Shown here: one piece after another, positions 7,846 through 15,993 of the stretch
How the letters are laid out: each line of letters opens with the position of its first letter
Position numbering within the stretch: position 1 is the first letter of the stretch
Source: Marinilabilia salmonicolor JCM 21150
GTDB lineage: Bacteria; Bacteroidota; Bacteroidia; Bacteroidales; Marinilabiliaceae
Reading direction: 5' to 3'
DNA length: 64,000 nt
Assembly (NCBI RefSeq): GCF_000259075.1
Contig: NZ_AJKI01000030.1
Location: 62,001 to 126,000 of the forward strand
Notes under the pieces: model-generated
What the model was told of the DNA's origin: nothing
The model's input: the letters and a program-made list of their open reading frames with translations, nothing else
Database searches by the model: none
Translations under genes and position numbers: made by a program

Positions 7846-8524
7846 TTTCTTTCAGTTTTTCCCTGTTTTTAACAACAATCTTTTTGCCCTTTATCGCTAA
7901 AAAACCATCGGCTTCAAATTCTTTAATAAATTTGACTGCACTTTCGAGCGATATAGAAGCAAAATCAGCAATATCCTGACGGTTTAAATAAGAAAAAACA
8001 TCTTCTTTCAGAAAATCATCCTGAGAAAGATATAAAAGTGCTGAGGCCAGTTTTCCACGCATTTGTTTGAAAGAAACATTTTGAATAACGTCGAGATAAT
8101 GATTTTCGCTTTGACAGTTTCGGGAAGTAATGCGCATGGAAAAATCCGCATTTTTCCGTAACAAATCTTGCATAGCCTCTTTATCAATCATACAAATAAA
8201 AGAATCGCTAAGGGCCGAGATAGAATATTTGAAAACGGTACCTCCAAAAATCGAGGAGAAACCCATAAACTCACCTGACTTTACGATACTCAGGTTTATC
8301 TGTTTGTTAGCGGTTTGTATAAATATTTTAGCAAGCCCTTCTACCAGATACAAGACATAAGGTGCAAATGCTCCCTGTTTAAAAATAGTTTCACCCTGTT
8401 TATAGTAAACCTGAGTCTTTTTTTGATTTATAAAATCAATCTCATCAGGATACAAATATTGAAAACATTTCGACCCTTTCTTGCACTCTTTGCAACTTAC
8501 CCTATTCAAATTGTTGAAATCCAT
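7829..8524 (-). CDS. Crp/Fnr-family transcriptional regulator
   Basis: 231 residues: cyclic-nucleotide-binding-like beta barrel (YKQGETIFKQGAFAPYVLYLVEGLAKIF, about 40-68; GEFMGFSSIFGG), long dimer helix, then a winged HTH (NRQDIADFASISLESAVKFIKEFEADGFLAI). The N terminus has Cys11, Cys14 and Cys20 (SCKECKKGSKC), an arrangement reminiscent of oxygen- or redox-sensing FNR proteins. It is convergent with the radical SAM/NifX/methyltransferase genes and is a natural candidate for controlling this redox island. Confidence 0.85.
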   Translation of the reverse strand: MDFNNLNRVSCKECKKGSKCFQYLYPDEIDFINQKKTQVYYKQGETIFKQGAFAPYVLYLVEGLAKIFIQTANKQINLSIVKSGEFMGFSSIFGGTVFKYSISALSDSFICMIDKEAMQDLLRKNADFSMRITSRNCQSENHYLDVIQNVSFKQMRGKLASALLYLSQDDFLKEDVFSYLNRQDIADFASISLESAVKFIKEFEADGFLAIKGKKIVVKNREKLKEISVKG

Positions 8525-8703
8525 AATTACTGCTTCTGCTAAATTGAAGAAATCGATAATCCGTAAACCCTTTCCGGAACCATTTTTAATCCATGATGCC
8601 CATCCGGCAAAAAAACATAAACCCCATCACAATGCAACACTTAATCCTCCATAGCTGGGATTATAGCTTCTTTTAGTAAAATATTGAACACCAAATTTAA
8701 TTA

Positions 8704-8866
8704 GTTTCTGTCCATAAAGTACCACTTGCGTCGTTACACTTGCCGCCAAAATACTCATTTACGATTAGTAAACTCCGTTTTTGGCGGCTTCGCATGCCTA
8801 GCAACTGGCACTTTCTTACCAGAAACATGACTAAAAACAAATTTTGCTTAGTTTGTAGACAGACTC
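8704..8866 (+). mobile_element. MITE family A, copy 3 (163 bp)
   Basis: Inverted ends GTTTCTGTCCATAAAG and CTTAGTTTGTAGACAGACTC, direct duplication TAATTA at 8698-8703 and 8867-8872. The interior pair GCCGCCAAAATACTCATTTA / TAAACTCCGTTTTTGGCGG can fold as a long stem. It is nearly identical in layout to the copy at 11267-11429, which lies in the opposite orientation. Confidence 0.88.
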
Positions 8867-9367
8867 TAATTAACAGAAATTCCCTTACAAAACAACATTT
8901 CGCAAAGACTCGTTTAGTATTGAGAAAATCTTTCTGGTTCTTGAGTCAACTTGTGCTTGAGCATCTCATGACGAACATACATGAATTATTCAGGGTATAC
9001 GATTTCATTGCGCATCCTTCTTTGGGAAGATTCGATATTATGAAATTGAAATGTGATAATAAAAAAGTTATCAAATCTCAAAGGAACAACAGTTATTGCC
9101 AGGTTGGTTTTCCTTTAAAAACCTCTTCACTTAAAATACCTTTGCGCACTTATTTATGAAACAAGCGTGGAACTTTAATTCTTCAAACCTGACACGACCT
9201 GCCCAAGGATATCCAAAAAATATATTAAAAAAAAGATTCTGAGTTCCATCCGAACATAGTAAGTCAATTTTATGTGAAGAGAACGAGCTCAGATTGTTCG
9301 GGACAAGTTCCATCACATCAATATCTTAGACAAATAATTACTGACAAATATTTTAAAAAAATAAAAC
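8867..9367. other. Non-coding stretch
   Basis: About 500 bases between the MITE and the flavoprotein gene. Frames here are short and lack signal, domain or codon features of real genes. It presumably holds the promoter of the downstream gene; no convincing box was picked out. Confidence 0.4.
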
Positions 9368-10750
9368 ATGGAAAAAAGTTACGATTTAATCGTTGTTGGC
9401 GGAGGTCCTGCAGGCATTACACTTGCAAAAAGATTGGGTAAAAAATATAAGATGGCCATTATCAGGCCTGAGGATTACAGTATGATTTATTGTGCCATGC
9501 CATATGTTGTTGAGAACCTGATTGAAAAGAAAAAATGTTTAAAAAATGATGAATTGGTGACCGACACCGGAGCAGAGCTGATTCGAGATGAAGTTGTGTC
9601 GATTGATTTTGATAATAAAAATTTGTTTTTAAAAAATGATAGAGAATTATCGTTTAAGAAAATTATTATTGCCTCAGGCGCAACTCCTTTTATCCCCCCT
9701 ATAGATGGCGTGGATCTGGAAGGTGTAATGGGTTTTAAAACTCAAAAAGATCTTGAAAAAATCAGTGCTTTTGTAGAAAACGGGCTAAAAAAAGCCGTGG
9801 TTATCGGTGCCGGCGCTATAGGAATTGAACTGGCACAGGCCTTAAAACACAAAGGAATCGATGTTTCTTTAGTTGATTTAGCGCCACAAGTCCTCCCAAA
9901 TTTGGTTGGAACAGAATTTGCTCAAAAAGCCTCTGAGGAACTGATCAAAAATGACATACACCTTATCCTAAACTCGAGAGTAGAAAGGTTAGTAGGAAAA
10001 GACTATGTTAAAGAAGTACATCTCGATAGTGGTGAAATACTATACCTCGATGAATATACTCCTTGTACGGATAATGATAATACAACTATAAAAGGGCTTG
10101 TTGTTTTTGCAACCGGAGTTGTCCCCGACTTAAATTTCATTCCGGAAAATACATTATCCATTGGCAGACAGGGGATCATTGTTAATGAACGAATGGAAAC
10201 AAGTATTCCTGATGTTTATGCAGTAGGTGATTGTGCTCAGTACAAAAGTTATATCACAGGCAATACATTAGGCGGCAAACTGGCAACGAATGCTGTCCCG
10301 ATGGCACGAATCCTTGCAGAAAATTTAATGGGTAAAAAAGCAGCATATAAAGGCTTTGTAAACGGTGCAGCAACAAAAGTATATGACAATTATGTGGGAG
10401 GAACAGGCCTTACAGCACAAGCAGCTGAAAAAGAAGGTTTTGAAATTTTAAAAGCGTATAGCCAACTGACGACCCGATTCCCGATTATGCCGGGCAAAAA
10501 AGATATACGCTTAAAGCTTGTTGTGGATAAAAAGACTACCAAAATAATCGGAGGGCAAGTATTTAGCGGCGAACCGGTAACAGGCCTCATAGACCTTATT
10601 TCCTTTGCCATTCAAAAAGAAGCTACAGCATACGATTTACTGGATCTAAGTTATTCATCACAACCCTATCAATCATTCTTCCCAGCCGGAAACATAGTTG
10701 TAACGGCAGCGGAAAAGATTATTAAACAGTTGGAGGAAATAGCTGTTTAA
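9368..10750 (+). CDS. FAD/NAD(P)-disulfide oxidoreductase, CoA-disulfide reductase/NADH oxidase-like
   Basis: 460 residues: FAD site VVGGGPAGITLAKRLG (9-24), a single redox Cys42 in YCAMPYVVE where CoA-disulfide reductases and Nox-type enzymes keep theirs, NAD site VVIGAGAIGIELAQAL (about 142), and FAD motif TSIPDVYAVGDCAQ (about 279). The C-terminal dimer domain is present. It probably reduces CoA disulfide, CoA persulfide or polysulfide, or oxygen, using NAD(P)H; Cys alone does not decide. A CoA-binding protein gene follows after 51 bases, which favours a CoA-linked thiol role. Confidence 0.85.
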   Translation: MEKSYDLIVVGGGPAGITLAKRLGKKYKMAIIRPEDYSMIYCAMPYVVENLIEKKKCLKNDELVTDTGAELIRDEVVSIDFDNKNLFLKNDRELSFKKIIIASGATPFIPPIDGVDLEGVMGFKTQKDLEKISAFVENGLKKAVVIGAGAIGIELAQALKHKGIDVSLVDLAPQVLPNLVGTEFAQKASEELIKNDIHLILNSRVERLVGKDYVKEVHLDSGEILYLDEYTPCTDNDNTTIKGLVVFATGVVPDLNFIPENTLSIGRQGIIVNERMETSIPDVYAVGDCAQYKSYITGNTLGGKLATNAVPMARILAENLMGKKAAYKGFVNGAATKVYDNYVGGTGLTAQAAEKEGFEILKAYSQLTTRFPIMPGKKDIRLKLVVDKKTTKIIGGQVFSGEPVTGLIDLISFAIQKEATAYDLLDLSYSSQPYQSFFPAGNIVVTAAEKIIKQLEEIAV

Positions 10751-10801
10751 ATTGAGAACTGCATAAAACAAAATCAACAAAACTTTAAGATTTTAATTAC
10801 A

Positions 10802-11170
10802 ATGAAGGAAAAGACCTTGATAATTGGCGCCAGTTTAAAACCCGAACGCTATTCATATAAAGCAGCAAAACAATTGCTGGCAAACGGAATTGACATTTAT
10901 ATGATTGGTAACCGACCCGGCGTCCTGTTTAACAATGAAATAACAAAAGAACAAATAGTGTATCCTGATGTTGACACTGTTACAATGTACGTATCTGCCA
11001 AAAATCAGAAAGGATATTACGATTACATAAAATCCCTGAATCCCAGAAGGGTAATTTTTAATCCCGGCACAGAAAATTCAGAATTTGCACGACAATTGGA
11101 GCAGAGAGGAATAGCGACGGAGGAGGCTTGCACTCTTGTATTATTGGCAACAAAGGTGTACAATAATTAA
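10802..11170 (+). CDS. CoA-binding protein (YccU-like)
   Basis: 122 residues forming one Rossmann-like CoA_binding domain: TLIIGASLKPERYSYKA at the N terminus, YMIGNRPG, and a C-terminal block ending in EEACTLVLLATK. Family members bind CoA or related cofactors; no enzyme activity is known. It follows the CoA-disulfide-reductase-like gene closely, and a strong terminator comes next, so the two form a short operon. Confidence 0.85.
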   Translation: MKEKTLIIGASLKPERYSYKAAKQLLANGIDIYMIGNRPGVLFNNEITKEQIVYPDVDTVTMYVSAKNQKGYYDYIKSLNPRRVIFNPGTENSEFARQLEQRGIATEEACTLVLLATKVYNN

Positions 11171-11202
11171 GTACATAAAAAAATCAGCTTGATTCATCTC
11201 AC

Positions 11203-11249
11203 AAAAAAACGCGCAAAACCTCAGCAATGAGCTTTTTGCGCGTTTTTTT
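11203..11249 (+). terminator. Intrinsic terminator after the CoA-binding gene
   Basis: A long perfect stem (AAAAAACGCGCAAAA with TTTTGCGCGTTTTTT) with a 14-base loop and a T run. The flanking A and T runs would let it work in both directions. Confidence 0.85.
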
Positions 11250-11266
11250 AATCTATAATTTAATTA

Positions 11267-11429
11267 GTGTCCGTCTATAAACTAAGCAAAATTTGTTTTT
11301 AGTCATGTTTCTGGTCAGAAAGTGCCAATTGCTAGGCTTGCGAAGCCGCCAAAAACGGAGTTTACTAATCGTAAATGAGTATTTTGGCGGCAAGCGTAAC
11401 AACGCAAGTGGTACTTTATGGACAGAAAC
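11267..11429 (-). mobile_element. MITE family A, copy 4 (163 bp, inverted orientation)
   Basis: Same element as 8704-8866 read on the other strand: starts GTGTCCGTCTATAAACTAAGC and ends GTACTTTATGGACAGAAAC. Direct duplication TAATTA at 11261-11266 and 11430-11435. The right duplication contains the stop codon of the minus-strand Lrp gene (11433-11435). Confidence 0.88.
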
Positions 11430-11432
11430 TAA

Positions 11433-11897
11433 TTACTCAATCGGTAATTGTCTCTTAAATGACTCATCCAGTGAGATGATGGTCTCTGTTGAGGAGATAC
11501 CCGGAATGTTTTGTAAGCGATCGTGAAGGATACGCTTTAAATGCTCATTACTCTTTGCAAAAATCTTGATAAACATGGCGTACTCACCTGTAGTATAGTG
11601 ACATTCCACCACTTCCGGAATCTCTTCCAGCATCTTTACCACCTTATCAAAAAGGCTGGCTTTTTTGAGGAAAATCCCCATAAAAGCACAGGTGTGATAA
11701 CCAATTTTACTGGGATTAATAATAAACTCAGATCCCTTAATAACTCCCATATTCATCAAACGCTGAATACGCTGATGAATAGCGGCTCCGGACACCTTAC
11801 ATTCCCTGGCAACTTCAAGAAACGGAATACGGGCATTATGTGTAATCATTGACAAAATCTTTTTGTCAAGACTATCAATCTGTAAATTGCTCTCCAT
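11433..11897 (-). CDS. Lrp/AsnC-family transcriptional regulator
   Basis: 154 residues: N-terminal HTH (LDKKILSMITHNARIPFLEVARECKVSGAAIHQRIQRLMNMGVIKG) and a C-terminal RAM effector domain (TCAFMGIFLKKASLFDKVVKMLEEIPEVVECHYTTGEYAMFIKI). Such proteins sense amino acids or related metabolites. Its stop codon lies inside a MITE target duplication. No adjacent target operon points to the ligand. Confidence 0.9.
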   Translation of the reverse strand: MESNLQIDSLDKKILSMITHNARIPFLEVARECKVSGAAIHQRIQRLMNMGVIKGSEFIINPSKIGYHTCAFMGIFLKKASLFDKVVKMLEEIPEVVECHYTTGEYAMFIKIFAKSNEHLKRILHDRLQNIPGISSTETIISLDESFKRQLPIE

Positions 11898-12041
11898 ACT
11901 AAAAATGACAAATGTTAGAAATTAAAAGAATTTCTGCTCTTTTTTTAATGATTCTTTTCGAATTTACGGGATTTCCCCCAATAATCCAATAAATATGGAG
12001 CAAAAATAGCACTAATAATTTTCTTCCTTTCGATTTCACTT

Positions 12042-13328
12042 TCAATTTTTAACCAAACTGCCTAGCATTTTCAAATCGTCGCCACTGGGATTCTGAAATA
12101 TTTGAAGTTCAAACAAAGGAATTATCGCCAGCACATGGTCAAATATATCGGCTTGAACGGCCTCATATTTAGCCCATTCCTGCTCCCTTGAAAAAGCATA
12201 TATCTGCATAGGAATTCCTTTCTCTGTTGGATCCAGATGACGCACAATCAGCGTCATTTTATCATTAATCTTCGGATGATTAATTAGATAATTCTCCAGG
12301 TATTTTCGGAAAACCCCCAGATTTGTCATCCTTCTGCCATTAACAGGTAAAGATTCATCAATCTCATGTTGTTTATTGTACTCCTCTATTTCCTTTTGAC
12401 GTTCTTCGATATATGCTTTCAAATGATGAATCTTTTTAAATTTTTCCAGCATTTCGGCAGTACAGAATTTCACACTATGAGTATCTATAAATACAGAGCG
12501 GGCAATCCGGCGACCGCCGGACTCTTCCATTCCCCGCCAGTTAATGAAAGAGTTAGAAACCATGGCATAAGTAGGAATCGTGGAGATGGTCTTATCCCAG
12601 TTTCTTACTTTCACGGTATTCAAAGTTATTTCCAGTACTGTTCCATCTGCATTGTGTCCCGGCATGGAGATCCAGTCTCCTACCCTGACCATACGGTTGG
12701 CTGACAATTGCACACCGGCGACAAGCCCCAATATTGAGTCTCTGAAAACCAACATCAACACAGCTGCCAAAGCACCCATACCGGCAATAATTGCTGTCAC
12801 CTTAACATCAAAAATAATTGAAACAGCAATCAACAAACCTATAATGATTGCCAACAACTGGATTACCTGCAGATATCCCTTTATTGGACGGTCATAAGCA
12901 AACGGAAAAGTGTTGTAAATATCTTCAAATGCTTTGAGAAAAGCCTGAAACACCATTATAATAACTACAAGCAGATAAAGGGATACAATATCGTGGAAAA
13001 CAGCCAGACGAGTGGTCTGAGCTCCCCAAAAAAGGTCGGAAAGAAAATATATAACAACCACCGGAGCCAGATGGGCCAGCCTGTGAAAAACTTTCCGATG
13101 CACCAGAAAATCATCAATTTTCGACCGCGTTTTTCGTACCATCTTGACAATTGTAAAAACAAGAACACGACGCACTATCATAAAAGCCAGCCACGAAGCT
13201 AACAGCATTATTACTGCAGAAACTCCAAACAACAATACCTCAGTCCAGAACTCAGATAGATTAAGCAATTGCAAACGCGAATGAAGCCACTCTGTCAACC
13301 AGGTAACATTAGAATTTATCGTCTCCAT
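12042..13328 (-). CDS. MscS-family mechanosensitive channel (YbdG-like)
   Basis: 428 residues. Several N-terminal membrane helices (about 28-50, 80-100, 110-130, 150-175), then the pore-lining TM3 region IIAGMGALAAVLMLVFRDSILGLVAGVQLSANRMVRVGDWI, which is diagnostic for MscS, followed by the beta domain (GTVLEITLNTVKVRNWDKTISTIPTYAMVSNSFINWRGM). The long C-terminal extension fits the YbdG/MscM group. It opens under membrane tension in osmotic downshock. It is a single gene. Confidence 0.9.
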   Translation of the reverse strand: METINSNVTWLTEWLHSRLQLLNLSEFWTEVLLFGVSAVIMLLASWLAFMIVRRVLVFTIVKMVRKTRSKIDDFLVHRKVFHRLAHLAPVVVIYFLSDLFWGAQTTRLAVFHDIVSLYLLVVIIMVFQAFLKAFEDIYNTFPFAYDRPIKGYLQVIQLLAIIIGLLIAVSIIFDVKVTAIIAGMGALAAVLMLVFRDSILGLVAGVQLSANRMVRVGDWISMPGHNADGTVLEITLNTVKVRNWDKTISTIPTYAMVSNSFINWRGMEESGGRRIARSVFIDTHSVKFCTAEMLEKFKKIHHLKAYIEERQKEIEEYNKQHEIDESLPVNGRRMTNLGVFRKYLENYLINHPKINDKMTLIVRHLDPTEKGIPMQIYAFSREQEWAKYEAVQADIFDHVLAIIPLFELQIFQNPSGDDLKMLGSLVKN

Positions 13329-13521
13329 GTTTTAGTTATTACAATGATTTTGTATATTTTTGTTTGTACCGCAACTTTAACTTCACCGAATTTCAAACCG
13401 AAAATCCTGAATCTCATTTATGACCCAGCAACGAATCAATAAATCATAAATACCACTTCAAAATCCGATGTTCCGCACAAAAATAACGAAACCACCGGAT
13501 GTAACCTATTTTGATGAAGCC

Positions 13522-14799
13522 ATGAAGACAAAAAATATATTTAAAGCAATAGCCTTCTCGATCTTTTTTATTCCGGTATGGGTTTACAGTCAGGGCAATT
13601 TTGATTTCGAAAAGGCACTCCGAATAGACTTTATACTTTCTGGTGACACACAGGAACAAACCGCAACCATTGCGAACTACCTGACTTCACCTAATTACTA
13701 TGGAAGTCCCGACCAAACCCATCCTGATTTCGACTATGGTTCCTACCGCATTTTACTGACAACCCCTGACAAACAGGACACGCTTTTTACAAAAGGTTTT
13801 TGCACCCTGTTCGAGGAATGGCGCGCCACCGCTGAAGCTAAACATAAGAAAAGAGCCTTTAAACAAACAATCGAAACACCTTTCCCTTTACAAGAAGTGA
13901 TGGTAAGTCTGGAATTCAGAGAGAAAACCGGAGACTTCACAACCATAATGACTGAAAAGTTTTCCCCTTCAACGCTCATTACGAAAATTAACCCGGCCAA
14001 TTTCCCAACAAAGATTATTCATGGGAGCAATGTTCCATCCAAGAAACTGGATCTTCTGATTTTAGCTGAAGGATACACCAGTACTGAAACAGAAAACTTT
14101 TTTGAAGATGCTGAAAAGATGGTTTCAGAACTTTTCAAAACCCCTCCATACAACAAACTAAGGAATAAAATCACCATACGAGCTATGGCTGTAACATCTA
14201 TAGAATCAGGAACAAACAACCCGCGCAAAGACGAGTGGAAAAACACAGCCATGGGAAGCACCTTCAACACCTTTGGGACAGACCGCTATCTGGAAAGCCT
14301 CAGCACCTGGAAAATATACGACTATGCAGCAGCACACCCCCGCGATCACATAGTTGTATTGGTTAATACTAAGAAATATGGCGGCGGTGGCGTTTACAAC
14401 CATTTTTCCATTACCTCAGCCGGACATCCACAATCAGCCAGAGTCCTCATCCACGAGATGGGCCATGGTCTAGCCGGATTGGGAGACGAATATTACTCCT
14501 CTGAAGTAACCTACTCAGGTTTTTTTGATTTAAATACAGAACCCTGGCATCCCAATATTACAACATTGGTTGATTTTGAAAGAAAATGGAAAGACCTGAT
14601 TGATGAATCTGTTCCGGTTCCCACCCCTGAAAAAAATAAATACAAAAATGTTACCGGCCTATTCGAAGGTGCAGGTTATTCAGCAAAGGGCATTTACAGG
14701 CCCGCTTTAAACTGCCGGATGAAAGCAAATGAAGCAGATGGTTTTTGTGAAGTCTGTAAACTATCCATCGAAAAAGTTGTCAACTTTTATTCAAAATAA
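13522..14799 (+). CDS. Secreted M64 (IgA-type) zinc metallopeptidase
   Basis: The protein from the chosen ATG has 425 residues and a signal peptide (KTKNIFKAIAFSIFFIPVWVYSQ). An N-terminal beta domain precedes the peptidase part: LDLLILAEGYTSTE, then the zinc motif HEMGHGLAGLGDEYY and a closing CRMKANEADGFCEVCK region, all typical of peptidase family M64. An ATG at 13468 is in frame but would bury the signal peptide, so 13522 is preferred. It is probably a periplasmic or secreted protease; the natural substrate is unknown. Confidence 0.88.
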   Translation: MKTKNIFKAIAFSIFFIPVWVYSQGNFDFEKALRIDFILSGDTQEQTATIANYLTSPNYYGSPDQTHPDFDYGSYRILLTTPDKQDTLFTKGFCTLFEEWRATAEAKHKKRAFKQTIETPFPLQEVMVSLEFREKTGDFTTIMTEKFSPSTLITKINPANFPTKIIHGSNVPSKKLDLLILAEGYTSTETENFFEDAEKMVSELFKTPPYNKLRNKITIRAMAVTSIESGTNNPRKDEWKNTAMGSTFNTFGTDRYLESLSTWKIYDYAAAHPRDHIVVLVNTKKYGGGGVYNHFSITSAGHPQSARVLIHEMGHGLAGLGDEYYSSEVTYSGFFDLNTEPWHPNITTLVDFERKWKDLIDESVPVPTPEKNKYKNVTGLFEGAGYSAKGIYRPALNCRMKANEADGFCEVCKLSIEKVVNFYSK

Positions 14800-14823
14800 A
14801 ACACTCAATAATAAAACCAACTT

Positions 14824-15816
14824 ATGAATTACTTAGCAAACGACAAACGCTACGAAAAGATGACTTACCGCCGCTGTGGCGAAAGTGGAATTCAACTACC
14901 GGCACTTTCCCTTGGTTTGTGGCATAATTTCGGATCAGTAGATGTATTTGAAAATGGCCGTAGTATTCTTCACCATGCATTCGACAATGGAATCACCCAT
15001 TTCGATCTGGCCAACAACTACGGCCCTGTTCCGGGAAGTGCGGAAGAAACCTTTGGACGTATTCTGGCCACTGATTTCAAGCCGTATCGAGATGAAATGA
15101 TTATCTCCACAAAAGCAGGATATCTGATGTGGCCCGGTCCATATGGTGAATGGGGATCCAGAAAGTATCTACTGGCCAGTCTGGATCAAAGTCTGAAACG
15201 TATGGGTTTAGAATATGTGGATATTTTTTACTCTCATCGTCCCGATCCGGACACTCCGCTTGAAGAGACTATGGGAGCTTTAGCGCATGCAGTAAAGCAG
15301 GGGAAAGCACTTTATGCAGGCATTTCCAATTACCCCGCAGATATGACACAGAAAGCGGAAACCATTCTTCGTGATATGGGGGTACCGTTACTCATTCATC
15401 AACCCCGCTACAATATGCTCGATCGTTGGGTAGAAGATGATGGTCTTCTTGACGTACTCGGAAAGCGCGGAGTCGGATCAATTGCTTTCTCTCCGTTGGC
15501 ACAAGGGTTGCTGACCAATAAATACCTCCGGGATATACCATCCAACTCTCGAATGGCCAATCCTCACGGATTTCTGCAAAAGGATGCACTTACTCCGGAG
15601 GTTCAGTCCAAACTAAATAAATTAAACAACCTCGCAGAAGCCAGAGGCCAATCACTGGCACAAATGTCCATTGCATGGTTACTCAAAGACACAAGAGTCA
15701 CTTCTGTTCTGATAGGTGCAAGCAGCGTAGAGCAACTCAGCAACAACCTGGATGCCCTTAACAATACAGATTTTTCCACTGACGAATTGAGTAAAATTGA
15801 AAACATTTTAAAATAG
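14824..15816 (+). CDS. Aldo/keto reductase, YghZ-like
   Basis: 330 residues, closest in pattern to L-glyceraldehyde-3-phosphate reductase/voltage-channel beta-like AKRs: YRRCGESGIQLPALSLGLWHNFG, catalytic Asp-Tyr in FDLANNYGPVPGSAEETFG, Lys in STKAGYLMWPGPYGEWGSRKYL, and His in FYSHRPDPDTPLEETM. NADPH binding is indicated by SVLIGASSVEQL. It would reduce small aldehydes such as methylglyoxal or glyceraldehyde 3-phosphate. It follows the M64 gene by 24 bases but no functional link is obvious. Confidence 0.88.
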   Translation: MNYLANDKRYEKMTYRRCGESGIQLPALSLGLWHNFGSVDVFENGRSILHHAFDNGITHFDLANNYGPVPGSAEETFGRILATDFKPYRDEMIISTKAGYLMWPGPYGEWGSRKYLLASLDQSLKRMGLEYVDIFYSHRPDPDTPLEETMGALAHAVKQGKALYAGISNYPADMTQKAETILRDMGVPLLIHQPRYNMLDRWVEDDGLLDVLGKRGVGSIAFSPLAQGLLTNKYLRDIPSNSRMANPHGFLQKDALTPEVQSKLNKLNNLAEARGQSLAQMSIAWLLKDTRVTSVLIGASSVEQLSNNLDALNNTDFSTDELSKIENILK

Positions 15817-15823
15817 TTAAAAC

Positions 15824-15862
15824 AAGCTGAGGTTGAACAAGCAGTTATTCCTCAGCTTAATT
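15824..15862 (+). terminator. Hairpin after the aldo/keto reductase gene
   Basis: A 9-bp perfect stem AAGCTGAGG / CCTCAGCTT with a 17-base loop, followed by AATTT. The T tract is weak, so termination is plausible but not certain. Confidence 0.5.
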
Positions 15863-15993
15863 TCCTTCCTGCTTTACCTGAATTTTTAAAGATTCTATTC
15901 CCCGCCGGGAAGATTGTATTAGTCTCCTGCTCTTTTACCTCCTGCATTACCACCAATCTTATTATCTTTGCTCCCACAAGAATTAAATAATAT

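Noticed and set aside
8740-9159. 139-residue forward ORF
   Set aside because: Starts inside MITE copy 3 and continues through non-coding AT-rich DNA; composition is not protein-like.
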